DNA of 64,000 nucleotides, taken from Limonium bicolor (Eukaryota > Streptophyta > Magnoliopsida > Caryophyllales > Plumbaginaceae). The stretch lies in NCBI GenBank assembly GCA_023374045.1, contig CM041780.1, positions 34,032,337 to 34,096,336 of the forward strand. The letters run 5' to 3'. The translations under genes and the position numbers were made by a program. Under the pieces are notes generated by a model. It was not told the origin of the DNA. It ran no database searches and saw only the letters and a program-made list of their open reading frames with translations. Shown piece by piece: positions 36,442 through 48,645 of the stretch; the first letter of the stretch is position 1; each line of letters opens with the position of its first letter.

Positions 36442-37560
36442 CTATGACATGAAGGACAGACTACCTCTGAGGTGCACCCCTCGGAGGTCCCCGGGATCCC
36501 AGTCCCTGTGGTGCCTGCTGGGTCGGTGCATCGCCAGATGCAACCTCCTTGCCTTCCCTCTGCACACATAGGCGCGGCCATCGGAGAAGGTTTTGGTGAC
36601 ACCGGAGCCGGAACCCTTAGGTGGGTATGTTCTCAGTGGCTTTGCTGCCACCGGTGCAGATGAACCGAGTTGAAGAAGTTCAACCGGTTTGCCCTGCTCA
36701 GCATGGGCACTGCTTTCACTCGGGAATTTCTTTCGGGATTGCTGAAAGAAATTTCCCTTCTTCTTTTTCCAGCTTTTACCCTGGTTCTGCTCCACGCCAT
36801 TGGTGTTCTTGTTGTTGGCCTTGCGCTTCAGCGCGGTTTCTTCATCCCTTAGTTGGCAAGTGACTTCAACACGAGAAGTCGCGTGATAACACTCCTGAAG
36901 AGAGGTAAATCGAGTGTAGCCCATACCGTACCGAAGGCGATGGCTCAGACCGCCATAGAAGCGATCGACCAACACCTGGCCGGTGTATCCTAGATCAGGG
37001 AGAAGACGGAGAATGGAAGTGAAGGTGCGGTAGTACTCATCCACAGACATCTTGTCTGTCATCTTCAAGGCGTCGAGCTCTAGCCTTTTCTTTGTCTTTA
37101 CGTGCTCTGGATAGTTCTTGGATCGAAGGAGTGATGCAAAAGACTCCCAATCGAATGTGGGGTCATTGACGTGCTCGTGCTTGACTAGCTTCCACCAATC
37201 CATGGCTGCATCTTTCAGGTAGTAAGCAGCAACTCTGACTCGAACTCCAGCGGGAGCTTCGAGGGTTTCGAACGCCATCTCCATCTCGGAGATGTAGGCT
37301 TCTAGCTTAGCCGGATCACTCTCGCCCCTAAAGCAAGGAGGGCGGAGTTCCGCTACAGCTTTTACCCAGTTCGCTTCTCTGGGTGGCGGGGGAGGGATTG
37401 GTCCCGCTTGGTTCTGTTGGTTTTGCTGGTTTTGTTGCATTGCTTGGATTACTTGGGGTAGCATCTGCGCTACCGTGGCGGCGACGATCTCAGCTATCGT
37501 CTGTGCGCCGGGTCCGTCATTGCCACCTCCTCTAGGGCGACCTGGACCCCTTCCTGACAT
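36442..37560 (-). CDS. gag: Gag of the AlkB chromovirus
   Basis: A 372-residue minus frame from ATG at 37560. The N-terminus, GRGPGRPRGG, resembles an AT-hook/RGG patch. A Gln/Asn-rich then Pro-rich linker follows (about 40-65). The retrotransposon Gag capsid domain covers about 70-230 (FRGESDPAKLEAYISEMEMAF, DWWKLVKHEH, YYRTFTSILRLLPDLGY, RFYGGLSHRLRYGM). A Lys-rich tail (about 245-280: KSWKKKKGNF) would bind RNA. Gag builds the virus-like particle. No CCHC knuckle is visible. The last about 45 residues read as frame-shifted sequence; in the neighbouring frame the run ends in GPPRGAPQR then stop. One extra G near 36593, absent from the copy at 52805, supports a late frameshift. The stop is 6 nt before the AlkB ATG and in the same frame. 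Confidence 0.9.
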   Translation of the reverse strand: MSGRGPGRPRGGGNDGPGAQTIAEIVAATVAQMLPQVIQAMQQNQQNQQNQAGPIPPPPPREANWVKAVAELRPPCFRGESDPAKLEAYISEMEMAFETLEAPAGVRVRVAAYYLKDAAMDWWKLVKHEHVNDPTFDWESFASLLRSKNYPEHVKTKKRLELDALKMTDKMSVDEYYRTFTSILRLLPDLGYTGQVLVDRFYGGLSHRLRYGMGYTRFTSLQECYHATSRVEVTCQLRDEETALKRKANNKNTNGVEQNQGKSWKKKKGNFFQQSRKKFPSESSAHAEQGKPVELLQLGSSAPVAAKPLRTYPPKGSGSGVTKTFSDGRAYVCRGKARRLHLAMHRPSRHHRDWDPGDLRGVHLRGSLSFMS

Positions 37561-37786
37561 TTGAACATTTAGCAGTTACATTAGCCTCCGCAAGATATGA
37601 CTCAAAGGCCTTGGAATTTAAGCAAGGTATCGTTCCTAAGAACGTCAAGGGTATCCGTTGTTAACAACGGTAGTTCCTAGTTAGGTTTCTAAGTATCCGT
37701 CTTAAGACGGTTGAAATCCAAACTCGGTAATCCCTATGCTCGGTAACTATGGACATCAGAGCGTAGCTACGCTCTGATACCACTTT
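37561..37786 (-). other. 5' leader with PBS and a series of hairpins
   Basis: Directly after the 5' LTR comes the PBS (minus TGGTATCAGAGC, about 37772-37783). It sits within a perfect 24-nt palindrome made of two 12-nt arms (37755-37766 and 37767-37778). Further palindromes follow toward gag: CCGTCTTAAGACGG (about 37699-37712), CCGTTGTTAACAACGG (about 37656-37671) and the stem CGTTC-CTAA-GAACG (about 37630-37643). On the plus strand the two perfect ones share the flank gtatccgt...acggt. Such leaders commonly hold dimerisation and packaging signals. Confidence 0.75.
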
Positions 37787-40700
37787 TGTAACACCCCAAC
37801 CGCTAATCCTATGCTTACCGTCCAATCATCCCATAATCCAGAGTTACTCGCAGCGGAAATACTACTTACTACGGCGGGTGATACAACACCGCTAACCGCC
37901 CATACGGCTAGCTAGGCTTACCTTACTTACAGTCACGGTCTGATGAACATAATATACCGAGCTACTATGTTACTTAACAAAATTCCACGTACCGAATACT
38001 TACATCAATGGATCACCGAGTATTTAAGTGTATTCAATTACATCCCAATCCAAACTTCCCAAATGAATGAGTTTCTACAAGCTACTCATCTATACCCCAA
38101 TCCAATACTTCCACTATCCAAAAAGGTGTACCCCATGGTACACCGGCTATTCAAAAACTACAGCCATGCACTACTCAGTACACCAATCATAATTCATTGT
38201 TTACAATCCAAAAATAATATAAAGAAATAAAACTAAGTCTTCACATCTTCATCCTTCATGAGTACCTGCGGTGTAGTAAAAATGGTGCCCCAAGGGGCTC
38301 AGCAAACGCTGCGTATAAACTCCGCATATACCGCGTGCTAGCTAGGGCACGCCGACTATTTGACGTCCACTAAACATGCGATTCATTAATTTCATACATA
38401 CATGCTTTACATTCATCATACAATCATGCTCAATACATTACACATTCCAAGGCAACAATACATTAGCACGCATCTTACTTACCTTCACAAGGTTAGCCAA
38501 ATTATGCATCCGGGTTAATCGGAATGCTTTTACTCTTTTACTCATTACTTACCTTTTCTTACTTACACTTACTTTCATTTACTTTACTTACTCATTCTTA
38601 CTTACTTACTCTTACTCAAGTTAAGTCGTCGGGACCTCCGGCCCTGGGGACTACGCCGTCCCACCTCCGGGATTTACTTGACTCACCAATCCGGGATGCT
38701 ACCCACTTAAGGGATTTGGGCCGCGGACCAGTTTAAGAGTCAGGAATTGGAGCCAACCTCTCGTGACTCCGCATCCTCACGCGTGGCCGAAACTATATCG
38801 GACTTCTACTCATTCCAATTTAATTACCAATTTAAGTTAGAATGGTTAGCTTGTTAGGAATAAGTTAGAACTCCATTCACACAAATAATCGGTCACGATG
38901 CAATACAACACACATACACACATTCATTATCATCCATACATTTCATGAATTATACAAACTGATATTTAAAGAACATATACCACAATATACAACACTACAT
39001 ATTCACAAGTAAACATGATAACTCCGATTCGTGCATTTATCTTATTTGGTGATCAATTAGCACACAACACACAAATCAGAGTAACCAAGATAGCATACGG
39101 GGCATGAGGAATCCATACCGTTCACCGTTGTACGTGTTTCCAAACGTTCCTCCGGTGTCACAATTCAAATCCTAGGATATACATACAATTGAATGATTAA
39201 TCTAACTATTATTAACTTAATTCGATTACACTTACGTTTCCTAACTCATACTCTCTAAGTCTTTACATCCCTTACACTTGTACTTAATTTACTTACTTTT
39301 CATTACTCATCCATGGTTTACTTACATATATACATACATATGTATAGGTGGGTATACACATATACATATATATATACACTAGTCATAAGCTTACAGTTTT
39401 TTTTTGTTTGACCCCGACCCGACCGACCCACCCTTGGTCGGACCCATGGGTCGGTCGGTCGCAGAGACTTCGATTACAGAAAATTCCAGTCCCACCGACC
39501 CAGCCAGGGTCAGTCTATTGGGTCGGTCCATTACAGAAGAAATCCAACTAATAATTTCTACTCGACCGACCCAAGCAGGGTCGGTCCCCTGGGTCGGTCG
39601 GCTGCAGAAACATTTCCGACCAAAAATTCCCATTCGGCCGACCCAGTCAGGGTCGGTCCTCTGGGTCGGTTGGATGCAGAAGTTTTCGAGATTACAGATT
39701 TTCGGGTCGACCGACCCTGCTAGGATTGGTCCTAGGGTCGGTCCAGCCCAGTACCCATTTTAATTACTTATTTTGAACTCCAAATCCTTCTCAATTCACA
39801 TCCAATCTTTTCCTAATCATTTTCCCAAGTTTCCTACATGCTTAGGCACCCTAAAACACTCCTTAACTCATCTACTAACTCATTACTCTTTTCTATATCC
39901 CAACTCACCACTTGTTTTCTAAATTTCATTTCAGCCCACACATTATTTCCTCACTTAGTTGCATTATGCTACAGATTTTGACACTTACTCTCCCCTTCTC
40001 TAACTACCTCTTCTAATGCAATTTCTAACACCTCTAATGCATTACAACTACATTAACTATCTCTCCAAATATACCCTCTAACTATCTAAATCAAAATCTG
40101 TTACAACATGTTTTTCCACCTAGTCTTTAATTCACTAAGTGTTCTAATCATACATAAATTTTGCCATAGTCTCCCCTATATTTTTATACTCTCACCACAT
40201 TGTTTATCCACACATTGTTGACCAATTCACCCACCTATTTATAAACAACAACCATATACAAGCTCCCATACAAATACCACTACTAAACAAATTAAATTCC
40301 TGCACTTGCACATTAATTCCCAATCTAGTTTTGCAACAGTTTTTAAATTGTTTCCAAGGGTTCAAAACACTTACATTCTCTTATATATTACTCTACTACT
40401 CAATACCATTTTCATTACTAAATTCAAACTTCTACAAATCTGTTACAACACATATATACAAGGCTACACAAAAGAGCATTCTTACCTTGTTTCTCCTCTA
40501 GATTTTCTTTCTCTTCTTTCCTCTTCCTTCCTCTCTTCTCCACCGGTTTAGCAAACACAAATTCTCTACTCTACAACCCAATAATACCCATTTCAATACA
40601 CTAAAAACTAACCCTAACTATTATTAAGCTTTAAGTAGGTTTTAGGGTTTAGAATTCTCTACCTTGTAAGGGTGTAAATGAAGCTGGAGTGGCTCAAGAA

Positions 40701-41638
40701 CAAGATTTCCAACTCCTTCAACAAGCCAAATCGGCTAGGCACAAGAGGAGCAAGCAAGGGTTTAGTTTGCAAATTCGTTTTGCCCACAAGGGTTAGAAAA
40801 AGATGGAGTTTTGAGAATATTTTTACCTTAAAAGAACAAAGAGAAGGGGGCCTTCTAATGGTGGTCTTGAAGCTCCAAATGGGACATACCCATAAAAACG
40901 AAAGTTGTTGTTTTTGAATTTTGGAAAGGTAGAAGCGTAGCTCTTGATGAGGGGATTCCAATGGTGTAGTTTTTATAATTTTTGGAGCAAGTTTGATGGA
41001 GTTTCAAGAGGAGAGAAGTAGAAGTTTGTGGGGGTTTTCTTATTTCTCCATTGATGTCGCATGGAGGAAGGAGAAATAGAGAGTGAGGGAGATGGGTGTG
41101 TACGTGAGTGTTGTGAGGAGAATGAGGGAATTGGAGAGAGAGTGTGAGAGTGGGGTAAAGTAGAGTAGTTTACTTTATTGTTTTTAATTGTTTTTGTCTT
41201 TTGTGAGTAAAAAGAATTGGTAGAGTGTGTGAGAGAGGGGGCCATCGGCTGGCACTAGTACACACACACAACTTCACTTTCTATTTTCAAAGTGGACACA
41301 TAAGTTTGTGTTATTTATGTTTCTACCCCACAACTTCCCGTTTTTGACAGTTTTCACTAATTTCTCGTTTTCTTGATTTAATTGGTCCTAAAGCTTCACT
41401 AATGTTTATTAATGATTATTTAGTTGACCAAAACTGTTACGAGTCTATTTGACCCGCTTAAAGACACGTTTTCCCGGTTACCTCGAAAAACGTGCTTTAA
41501 GGTACTGTAGTGTTTTTAAACCGTTTTAAAGATCCGTTTTCTTCGGGATTTATTCCCTCTTGATTATTTATACTTAATTAAGCTTCTAAATTATTCATTA
41601 GCCTAATTAATCACTATTTTTAATTACGGGGTATTTCA
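37787..41638 (-). repeat. 5' LTR of the AlkB chromovirus
   Basis: A 3,852-bp LTR whose minus-strand start is at 41638 (TGAAATACCCC) and end at 37787 (GGGGTGTTACA). It contains a TATA-like box near 40235, the GGGTCGGTC array (about 39410-39750) downstream of it and the 13-mer at 39113-39125. The copy at 54032-57856 is closer to it than the element's own 3' LTR is. Confidence 0.9.
40235..40246 (-). promoter_or_regulatory. Candidate TATA box of the AlkB chromovirus
   Basis: The minus strand reads TTTATAAATAGG, a good plant TATA box. Transcription would start about 30 nt further left, placing the repeat array and the 13-mer in the transcribed leader. The 3' LTR has a slightly weaker version near 25890-25905 (TTTATAAACAGG). 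Confidence 0.45.
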
Positions 41639-42029
41639 GCAGGGGCTGATTCCATACCACAAACAACCATTTTTGCAGGTATGCAGCTTCCGGTGTCGGC
41701 AAAGAGAGGGACGCGCTGGGTAGTTTAATTACAATTGTTTAAAATATGCACTGTTGCGTTTTGATATGACTTAGAAACGTGTATAGGATTGGGATACTTA
41801 GAATGCTCACTGTGAATGTATTTTATATTGGTTTGGGTAGGATAGATCTATCTCTTGTTGTCACTGTGGGAAATTGTTTCGTATTTAAGAATTTATCAGG
41901 AGGCACGTTATTACTTGTATGGGCGAGTAAGAGCGGTGACACCAGTAGTCCAATTGTTGAGATTACCGCTGCGATTATATTGTTAAGTAAGATAATTAGG
42001 AGCTGATTGAGTAGGGGTGTTACAACCAG

Positions 42030-42374
42030 ACCATCCTGGATTCCTCACCCCAAGTTTCAGTTAGTAGAAGTCTCGAAGACGTTGTTTCTTGGTTAAACCT
42101 CTTTTGGTTATTAACAACTAATATTAGGGAGTGTTCCTTGTTCTTGTACACATGTTTACTAACATAGTTAGTAATTCCTCAAAGGTAAGTTGTGTTAGTT
42201 TCATACGACTCACAACAAATACAATAAACCGGTTGCATTCTTTATCTTGTTTAGTCGGAACATATAAACAGATAGCACACAAGCCGAGGGATACCTCGTT
42301 AGCAAGCAAGCTACAAGAAAACCATACCGTTCACCGTTGGTCGTCGGTTGTCTATTCTCCTCCGGAGTCCAAAT
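42030..42374 (-). repeat. Antisense LTR remnant, right part
   Basis: It begins after the ACCAG duplication and continues the remnant of 979-1529. It contains the 13-mer on the minus strand (42323-42335) followed by a cctccgg string, as in the AlkB-element LTR. No gene is seen. It ends at the next LTR start. Confidence 0.5.
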
Positions 42375-45300
42375 TGAAATACCCCAAACTAATAAAATAT
42401 AGATTAAATATCTAATCACATTGATTAAGGCCTAAACATGCCTTAAAATGTGCACTAAAATACCTTAAAGCACGTTTTTTGTGTATGAGCTCTAAGATAA
42501 TGACTTTTTGTCACTGTAAAGACTATATTAAGTTCTTTATAACATTAATGTGACATGATAGACTATATTATAAAGTCTAAATCAAAGTTTGAAAATAAAA
42601 TCAAAATGGGCAATTTAGTATGAATAGTACCTAAAAATAACATTTTAATTACTAAGTATTAACCATGGTCAATTGTCACCCATTGACTTGACTACCCCTT
42701 GCCGACCTCATATGGCTGTTATGCCAACTCATTAAGCTACCTATAAACAATTAACTCGCTAATTAGATGAGTCATCTAAATACTATTTGAAAAGTAACAT
42801 TAAACTAACTAATAAGCTAAACTCACTTATTTCTCTCATTTGTCTTGCTTCCCAGCCGACACCAGCCTTCTCCATTCTCTCATTTGCTTCTCCATTTATG
42901 TAAGAACACACCAAGTTCAAAGAAGAACAACAATCACCATTGGTAAGCTTATTAAGCTATTAAATGTTCATTTTCTTCACAATTCTTACCTCTTTCAATG
43001 GAGAAAAGCATCAACCATTTCCATCAATTTTCTTAGGTTGTTTTGGAGTTTAAATGGAGGGTATATCTCGGCATTAACAAGGGAAGAAGGTGGAGAAAGC
43101 CAATCTTGTTCTTAAGGTATAAAAATGTGCTTTAAGCACTTATCCTTGATTTCCTTTCAAATTCGGTTGTAAAGCTTGGTTTTATAAGCTTATAATCTTC
43201 ATCTTAACATACTTATTCAGTTGGTATATCAAGAGCTTCAAGGTATAGCCAAATCCAAGCCAAAAACACCATTTTTGGCATTTTAAACAAGGTAAAAATT
43301 AGCTATCTTCTAATCTGAGTTATACCAGTTTAAAGCTTGGTTTTAGTAGCTCTTTTGATACTCTTTAGCTACTGTAAAAACAGGCCGTGGAACACTTGAT
43401 CTTGCCTTGGTATTCTAAGGTAAATTTACCTTGAAAATTGACATTAAACACTTCTTATGGTTAGATCTTGTTTGGAGACTAATCATGCCTTAATTGCTGT
43501 TTGAAAACATGTTAATAATGCTGTGGAAATTTTATCCTAAGTTGGGCGTGGCCAAACAAGGCCTTAACTAGGCAAAAACAAGGTATAAATCACTTAAACC
43601 TTCACTTGGTATATCAATGTGTGCTTATACATATTTGTATAATATGTGCCGTGAGTGAACAAGGTATTTAAGGTCTTATTTTGACCTTAGGTGATTAAGG
43701 AATGGTTTAATAAATTTTATAACTAATTAATTAGCATAATTGTCAAATTTAAGACATTATGTGGAAAATTGGTAAATAAAGAAAATATATGTGTAAGGGC
43801 CAAGAGTTTAAGGCTTTTATGGGCATTTATGTGTAATTTATTTTATAAGCCAATGTTTGTAATAAGGCCATGTACTTTATGCCATTTTATTTATGCATTT
43901 ATAAGCTTTTATTTAAGTTTAGGTGATATATAATTATTACCGCAAGGAATTGGGGTCCTAGGTGTAATTAAATTAAATTTGAGGGCTATAAAAGGATATA
44001 GCCAAAAATTGGAGGTTTAAATGAGTTTATATAAAAGTTATAAGATTATATAAAGTTTTGGGGTTAAATGGTAATTATTGGGAAGTATGGGTATAAACCG
44101 TAATTTGTGGAGATTAATGGTCAAGGAAATATTAAGGTGGTCAAACTTGACCATATGGTAGGTTTTGACCAAATTAAATAAGTTAGATAACTTATTTAAG
44201 GTTTTATAATACGATAAGTATTTTATTGTAACAATTGTATAACATATGTGGTGTATATGTTATTTCCGAAAATTAAGGGTGTAAAATGGTATTATAAACA
44301 CCCATGGGCTATTAGGAATTTTTAGGAATTTATTGGGTTGATTTTGGAATTTAAAATAAACTATATATGTATAATATATAGTTATTATGCCATTATGACA
44401 CTTTGGAGAAATATATGTGGTGGAATTATAAATACCGATTATATATGGGTTAGTAAGGGTAATTATAACCCTTTGGTGAAATTTGGTGATTTTTAGAATT
44501 ATATAAGAGTATTTATTAAGATATATGTATAATATATAGTTTTAATGAAATATCAAACTATATGTTATAAAATGGGCCAAATGGCAATTATAGAATAATA
44601 TGGTGGGCCTGTTCGGAATTTACAAAAAAATATAACCATAGGTTATATCCTTTTTATAAGTTGGAAATGTTATATTAAATGGTATATATAACATGGTATA
44701 AATAATGGGGTGATTTTGTAAATAAAGGAAACTATGGTTTATGGAAAAGAATAAGGTTTAATATATATGCCTATGCGACAATATATAATAGTTTTGTATA
44801 AAAACTATAGGTTATAAGTTAAAGGAAATAAAGATATCATATCAAATGATATTAGTATATGGTATAACATTACATAATGTTATGTGGTCAAAATAGAATT
44901 TAAATAAATTCAAGGGCTGTACCGAAATATTAAAGGTTGGAAAATGAATTTTAGACTAAGGTCTATAATGTTATAAATGTTATAACAATTATATGGTTTA
45001 GATGGAATTAATATAAGGAAGGATATTCACATTAAATGGTGTGACAAACTATAAATAAATAAGATTTATAAACTAAGGTATTTCTTGAATAAACCTTAGG
45101 AGTTGTAAATGTACAACATAAAGTGTTACATAATATTAGGATAATAATCTTAATAAAAGTTGTATAATACAATACAACTAGTGGGAATAATCATCTAATA
45201 TAAGATGATAAAATGTAACATATAATATAAGAGTTTATTAAACTCACGAAATTTACCTACGTGGTAAATATATACATACACAAGAATAATGTATATAAGA

Positions 45301-46856
45301 ATGAATATATAATATGGTTGGAAACCATATAATATTAAGGTGGTGGTTATTATATGAAAAATAGTTACACACTATAAGTTATGAGTTTTTGAATGCAAAT
45401 ATTATTTGCTAAAGATAATGGATAATATAATACAATGTATTATAATGGATGGTGGTAAAATAATACAATATAATATAATAATGCATGCATACATGCAACT
45501 ATAGGTTATGTACCTATATTAATGGTGGATACGATTAAAGAAAAATAATGAGTTAAACTTAACAGTCGAAATGTTTTGACATACGAGTTTTAAAGTAACA
45601 AAGCCGACCGGTTTAGAGAAACCCGTAACAATAACTGTAGAAATCCGGGGATGAACTGTCGGGGTTACTTGTTATTCGGAAACACCGGATGTAGTTAGTC
45701 ATGGAGACTGACTTATAGTTTTAATACCGTTTAGATCATACTTCAGACAAGGACGCTTGGCGAGCTAGTGGACTACACTGCGCATCCTAGGTCTTGGTGA
45801 ACGGTATGTAAAGGGGTTTGATCCGAGTTGTCCTAAGGAAACTCCTTGGGCTTGGATTTGTTTGTTATGACTTGTGTGTTAAGTGTTTTGGGTACATGTA
45901 TGTGATTGTGTGCTACTGCATTAATTATTATGCACGAGCGTCCCACAGGACTAACACTACGTCGACTATAGATCGACTTATATAAACATACATATACGTT
46001 ATTGTGATGACATGACAGTTACTTGATATAATACCATTGTATTAATATTAAGTATATGGTAACCTAAGTAAAACACTTAGGAACGGGTCACGACATTGTC
46101 GGTCTCTAGAGCATGGATCTCGAACATGAAAATAACCTAGATTACTTCTAGGTATACGTGAGACCCATTGGGCAGCTAACTAATAATTATTCCCCATAAG
46201 ACTAAGAGCATATCCTAAACATTATGAGAGAGAGATGGTATGAGTTGAGGTGAGGAATCCCGGTAGTTTACGAACTACTTGGTTGCGCAGTTGTGATCAC
46301 TGAGGGGTTCCCGATCGGGTTCCGCTCCAGGTTATACCCATACGAGCCCTATTTGGATCGTGGGTCAGGTGGCTACGGCCTTTTCTATGGACGTCTTACG
46401 AGACATAAGAGAATAGTCAGGGGCGTCCGGACCTCTGGCGAAATGAGCACCTTTGTGTGTACGGGAGGACTACTGCCCATGGTGAGGTTATCGGGTTGTC
46501 TTAACATGACGCCCTACTGGTATTAATTAAACATGGTTGGATGGAGCCTACAAGGCTAAGGTAAATTAACTATGGAAACTATACGCTACGGCAATTGTAC
46601 ATTGTGCATTATACTGTAATCAGTTTGATATGGATGGGGGCTTGAAGGCCAAATTAAATTAAATTAACAATGGATGGTGAACGCTACGGCGATTGTACTT
46701 TGTACATTATACTGTTATTATTCGATACGTTCGATATACAATTGTTGTTGTGATATTTTATGAATGTTGAGTTGGATGGATGGTTAAGTGTTTATGAATG
46801 TTTGGATGGATAATTATGTATATTATACATATATATTACAGTATTGATTATAACTG
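42375..46856 (+). repeat. Long LTR, truncated by the Tat-like insertion
   Basis: It starts TGAAATACCCCAAACT after CAAAT and resembles the outer-element LTR in places, for example aaaataccttaaagcacgtt near 42465. The 13-mer is at 45796-45808. The expected GGGGTGTTACA end is not reached because another LTR begins at 46857. Solo or full-length cannot be decided. The 77-residue frame at 46293-46526 is kept in the second copy only because the whole region is duplicated. Confidence 0.75.
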
Positions 46857-48642
46857 TGTTATACCCAAAATTTTGACCCCCTGGGTTAGGGTCTACGGGG
46901 TGCTGGTGTTGTGAGAGGCATTTTAATCAAGTAGTGAGGGATTCCAGCTCGATCGGCACGTTCCATGGCATGGGGAACAGCTTCGTCATTTTCAGGGGCG
47001 TCTTGGTAATCTTTAAAGGCTCCTGAGACCTCCTATAAGCTTTCTCTCTCCTCCAAAGGATGCCCAAATCAGCTTGAAATGCTTTGATATTTTAACCCAT
47101 GATAGAGGATGACATTCTAAGCATAATGGCGTTGAAATTTTGATTTTTCGAGTTTCCAATAATTTTCTAGCAATTTCTGACTGAATCTGACGAGAAATTC
47201 AATTTAAAAATATTCCAACATTTAAAAAATCCGATTCCACTTCAGAAAATTCATAATTTCCATCCTTGACACGTGGTTAAAATTTCACAGCAAAACTCCT
47301 TTGGGAAGTCACTTAACTAAAATATCGAAAAATCTTACTTTACTAGATTTTCTTTATCTTTAAGAAAGTCTATATAAGGGGATAGGTTTTTGGATAAAAG
47401 GAGAACCTCATATGCTCAAGAACCCTAGAGAGTCAAAAAAGGCAGCCTCCTCTCTCTCTCTCACGTTTTCCAACACCTGGCCACCTAAATCATACTGAAA
47501 ATCCCCCGAAATCACCATCTAAACACGTTTTCCAATCCCCAAAGCTCCAATAGTCATCAAAACTCCACAAAAACACCACCAAAACGTGAAGAACAGCAGA
47601 ACAACCAACAACCAGAAGCACAATTCGAAGTCAATCCAAAACCGGCATCAACGAGGCACCAAAAGATCCCCGTTGTGAAGAGTCTCATTAAATCCGAAGG
47701 TAAAACAGGTTGAAGTCATGTTTTTCTGACTTTGTTCAACTTTAACTACTCTGTGGCAAAATTTGGAATCGAATTGACTTTTTATCGCTTCTGAATTAGC
47801 GTTTGTTTTCGCTTCTGCCCAATAACTTGTTTGCTAAGTTTCGTGTTTAATTCGAATTCAAATTGTAAACTTTCAATCACTAACGTGTTTAGAATCTTTC
47901 AGGCTACCTACCCAAAATTTGAGCCAGAAACACCGCCGGGAGCCACCCAAACGCCGCTGTCCGAGGGCGGTCCGCACCCACGGACGCTATGTCCGGGGTC
48001 CCGGACGCCCTGTCCGAAAGCCGGACCCCCGGACGGTGGCGGGATATTTTTATTTTCAAAATTTAGGGTTTTATAAAACATGTCCGGGCCCACGGACGTC
48101 CTGTCCGTGGCCCCAGACTTTTTAAAATCTCGTTTCTGCTTAAATTTGACTTTTCTGTGTAATTAAGTTAACTAGGGTCCGTGGGTTCGGACATTAGGTC
48201 CGTAGCCACGGACGAAAACAAAACTTGACCTAATTCTGCCTCCGAAACCCTAGTTTTGGTATTTTAATTTCCATTTTAATTTTCTGTCAAAAAAATGTTA
48301 AAAAAATAAAAAAAACAGAAGCGCGCACTTAGGTTAAAAACGACTCGTAATAAGCCGTAATTAAACTAAGTAGAGGAAAAATGACTTCTAGGGGTAATGA
48401 AAGTAATTGAACCCTAATTAAGTCGAATATCAAGCCCCCGAACCCGAACTCTCCTTTCCTAATTTGATCTAGGTTAAAATTAGGTGGCGACTCTTTATAG
48501 GTTCCAGTGAGCTAGCTTAGGTTTTAATAATTTTTGTTATATGACATAGTTATTAATCTTAGGTTATAAGTGGACCTAAAACCCGGTTAGATCCTAATCA
48601 ACTTTAATCAACATAGGATAGGGTTTAAAATCGAGGCTCACA
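46857..48642 (+). repeat. 5' LTR of a Tat/Ogre-like element
   Basis: It begins TGTTATACCCAAAATTTTGA, typical of Tat-lineage plant elements, and ends GAGGCTCACA at 48642, where the PBS follows. The length is 1,786 bp. It contains three GGTCCG/CGGAC-rich stretches between about 47950 and 48215. The left flank aactg could be a duplication, but the other end is not in the window. Confidence 0.8.
47371..47379 (+). promoter_or_regulatory. TATA box in the Tat-like LTR
   Basis: GTCTATATAAGGGGATAGG is a near-consensus plant TATA context. The start site would lie near 47400-47410. It is repeated in the second copy near 63579. Confidence 0.6.
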
Positions 48643-48645
48643 GAC

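Larger units (their letters stand above)
22995..41638 (-). mobile_element. Tekay/Del-like chromovirus carrying an AlkB dioxygenase gene
   Basis: The 18.6-kb element is on the minus strand, with LTRs at 37787-41638 (5') and 22995-27303 (3') and the 5-bp duplication GCAGG (22990-22994 and 41639-41643). The pre-insertion site survives in the outer 5' LTR near 12689. Order: PBS, leader, Gag (37560-36442), AlkB (about 36435-35514), PR-RT (35461-33998), RNase H, integrase (33602-32640), solo-LTR insertion, integrase end and chromodomain (to 27749), PPT. Removing the solo LTR and TRIM leaves about 13.9 kb. Integrase-linked chromodomain, Met PBS and long LTRs fit the Tekay clade of Ty3/gypsy. The extra AlkB gene is not part of any standard chromovirus layout I know. 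Confidence 0.92.
1530..42024 (+). mobile_element. Large non-coding LTR retrotransposon (LARD-like), host of nested insertions
   Basis: LTRs start with TGAAATACCCC and end with GGGGTGTTACA. The element is flanked by the 5-bp duplication ACCAG (1525-1529 and 42025-42029). The 5' LTR is 1530-13077, the internal region 13078-18593 and the 3' LTR 18594-42024. Both LTRs are enlarged by later insertions: 2402-8738 in the 5' LTR and 22995-41638 in the 3' LTR. A Met-type PBS lies just after the 5' LTR and an AAGGGGGGTAGA PPT just before the 3' LTR. No Gag or Pol is recognisable in either strand of the internal region, so it must rely on proteins made elsewhere. The shared PBS, PPT and LTR ends point to Tekay-type chromoviruses like the element nested in it. 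Confidence 0.88.
18594..42024 (+). repeat. 3' LTR of the outer element, split by the AlkB retrotransposon
   Basis: It matches the 5' LTR from its start to 22994, then resumes at 41639 after the inserted element and ends GGGGTGTTACA at 42024. Relative to the 5' LTR it has a deletion of about 0.4 kb near 20551-20567, with a short patch (ggggtcaaacggtaa) that looks copied from just upstream. Confidence 0.85.

Noticed and set aside
34632..37080. Several plus-strand frames opposite pol, AlkB and gag
   Set aside because: Antisense shadows of well-supported minus-strand genes.
46293..46526. 77-residue frame preserved at 62502-62735
   Set aside because: Preservation is explained by the recent duplication of the whole region, not by selection on a protein.
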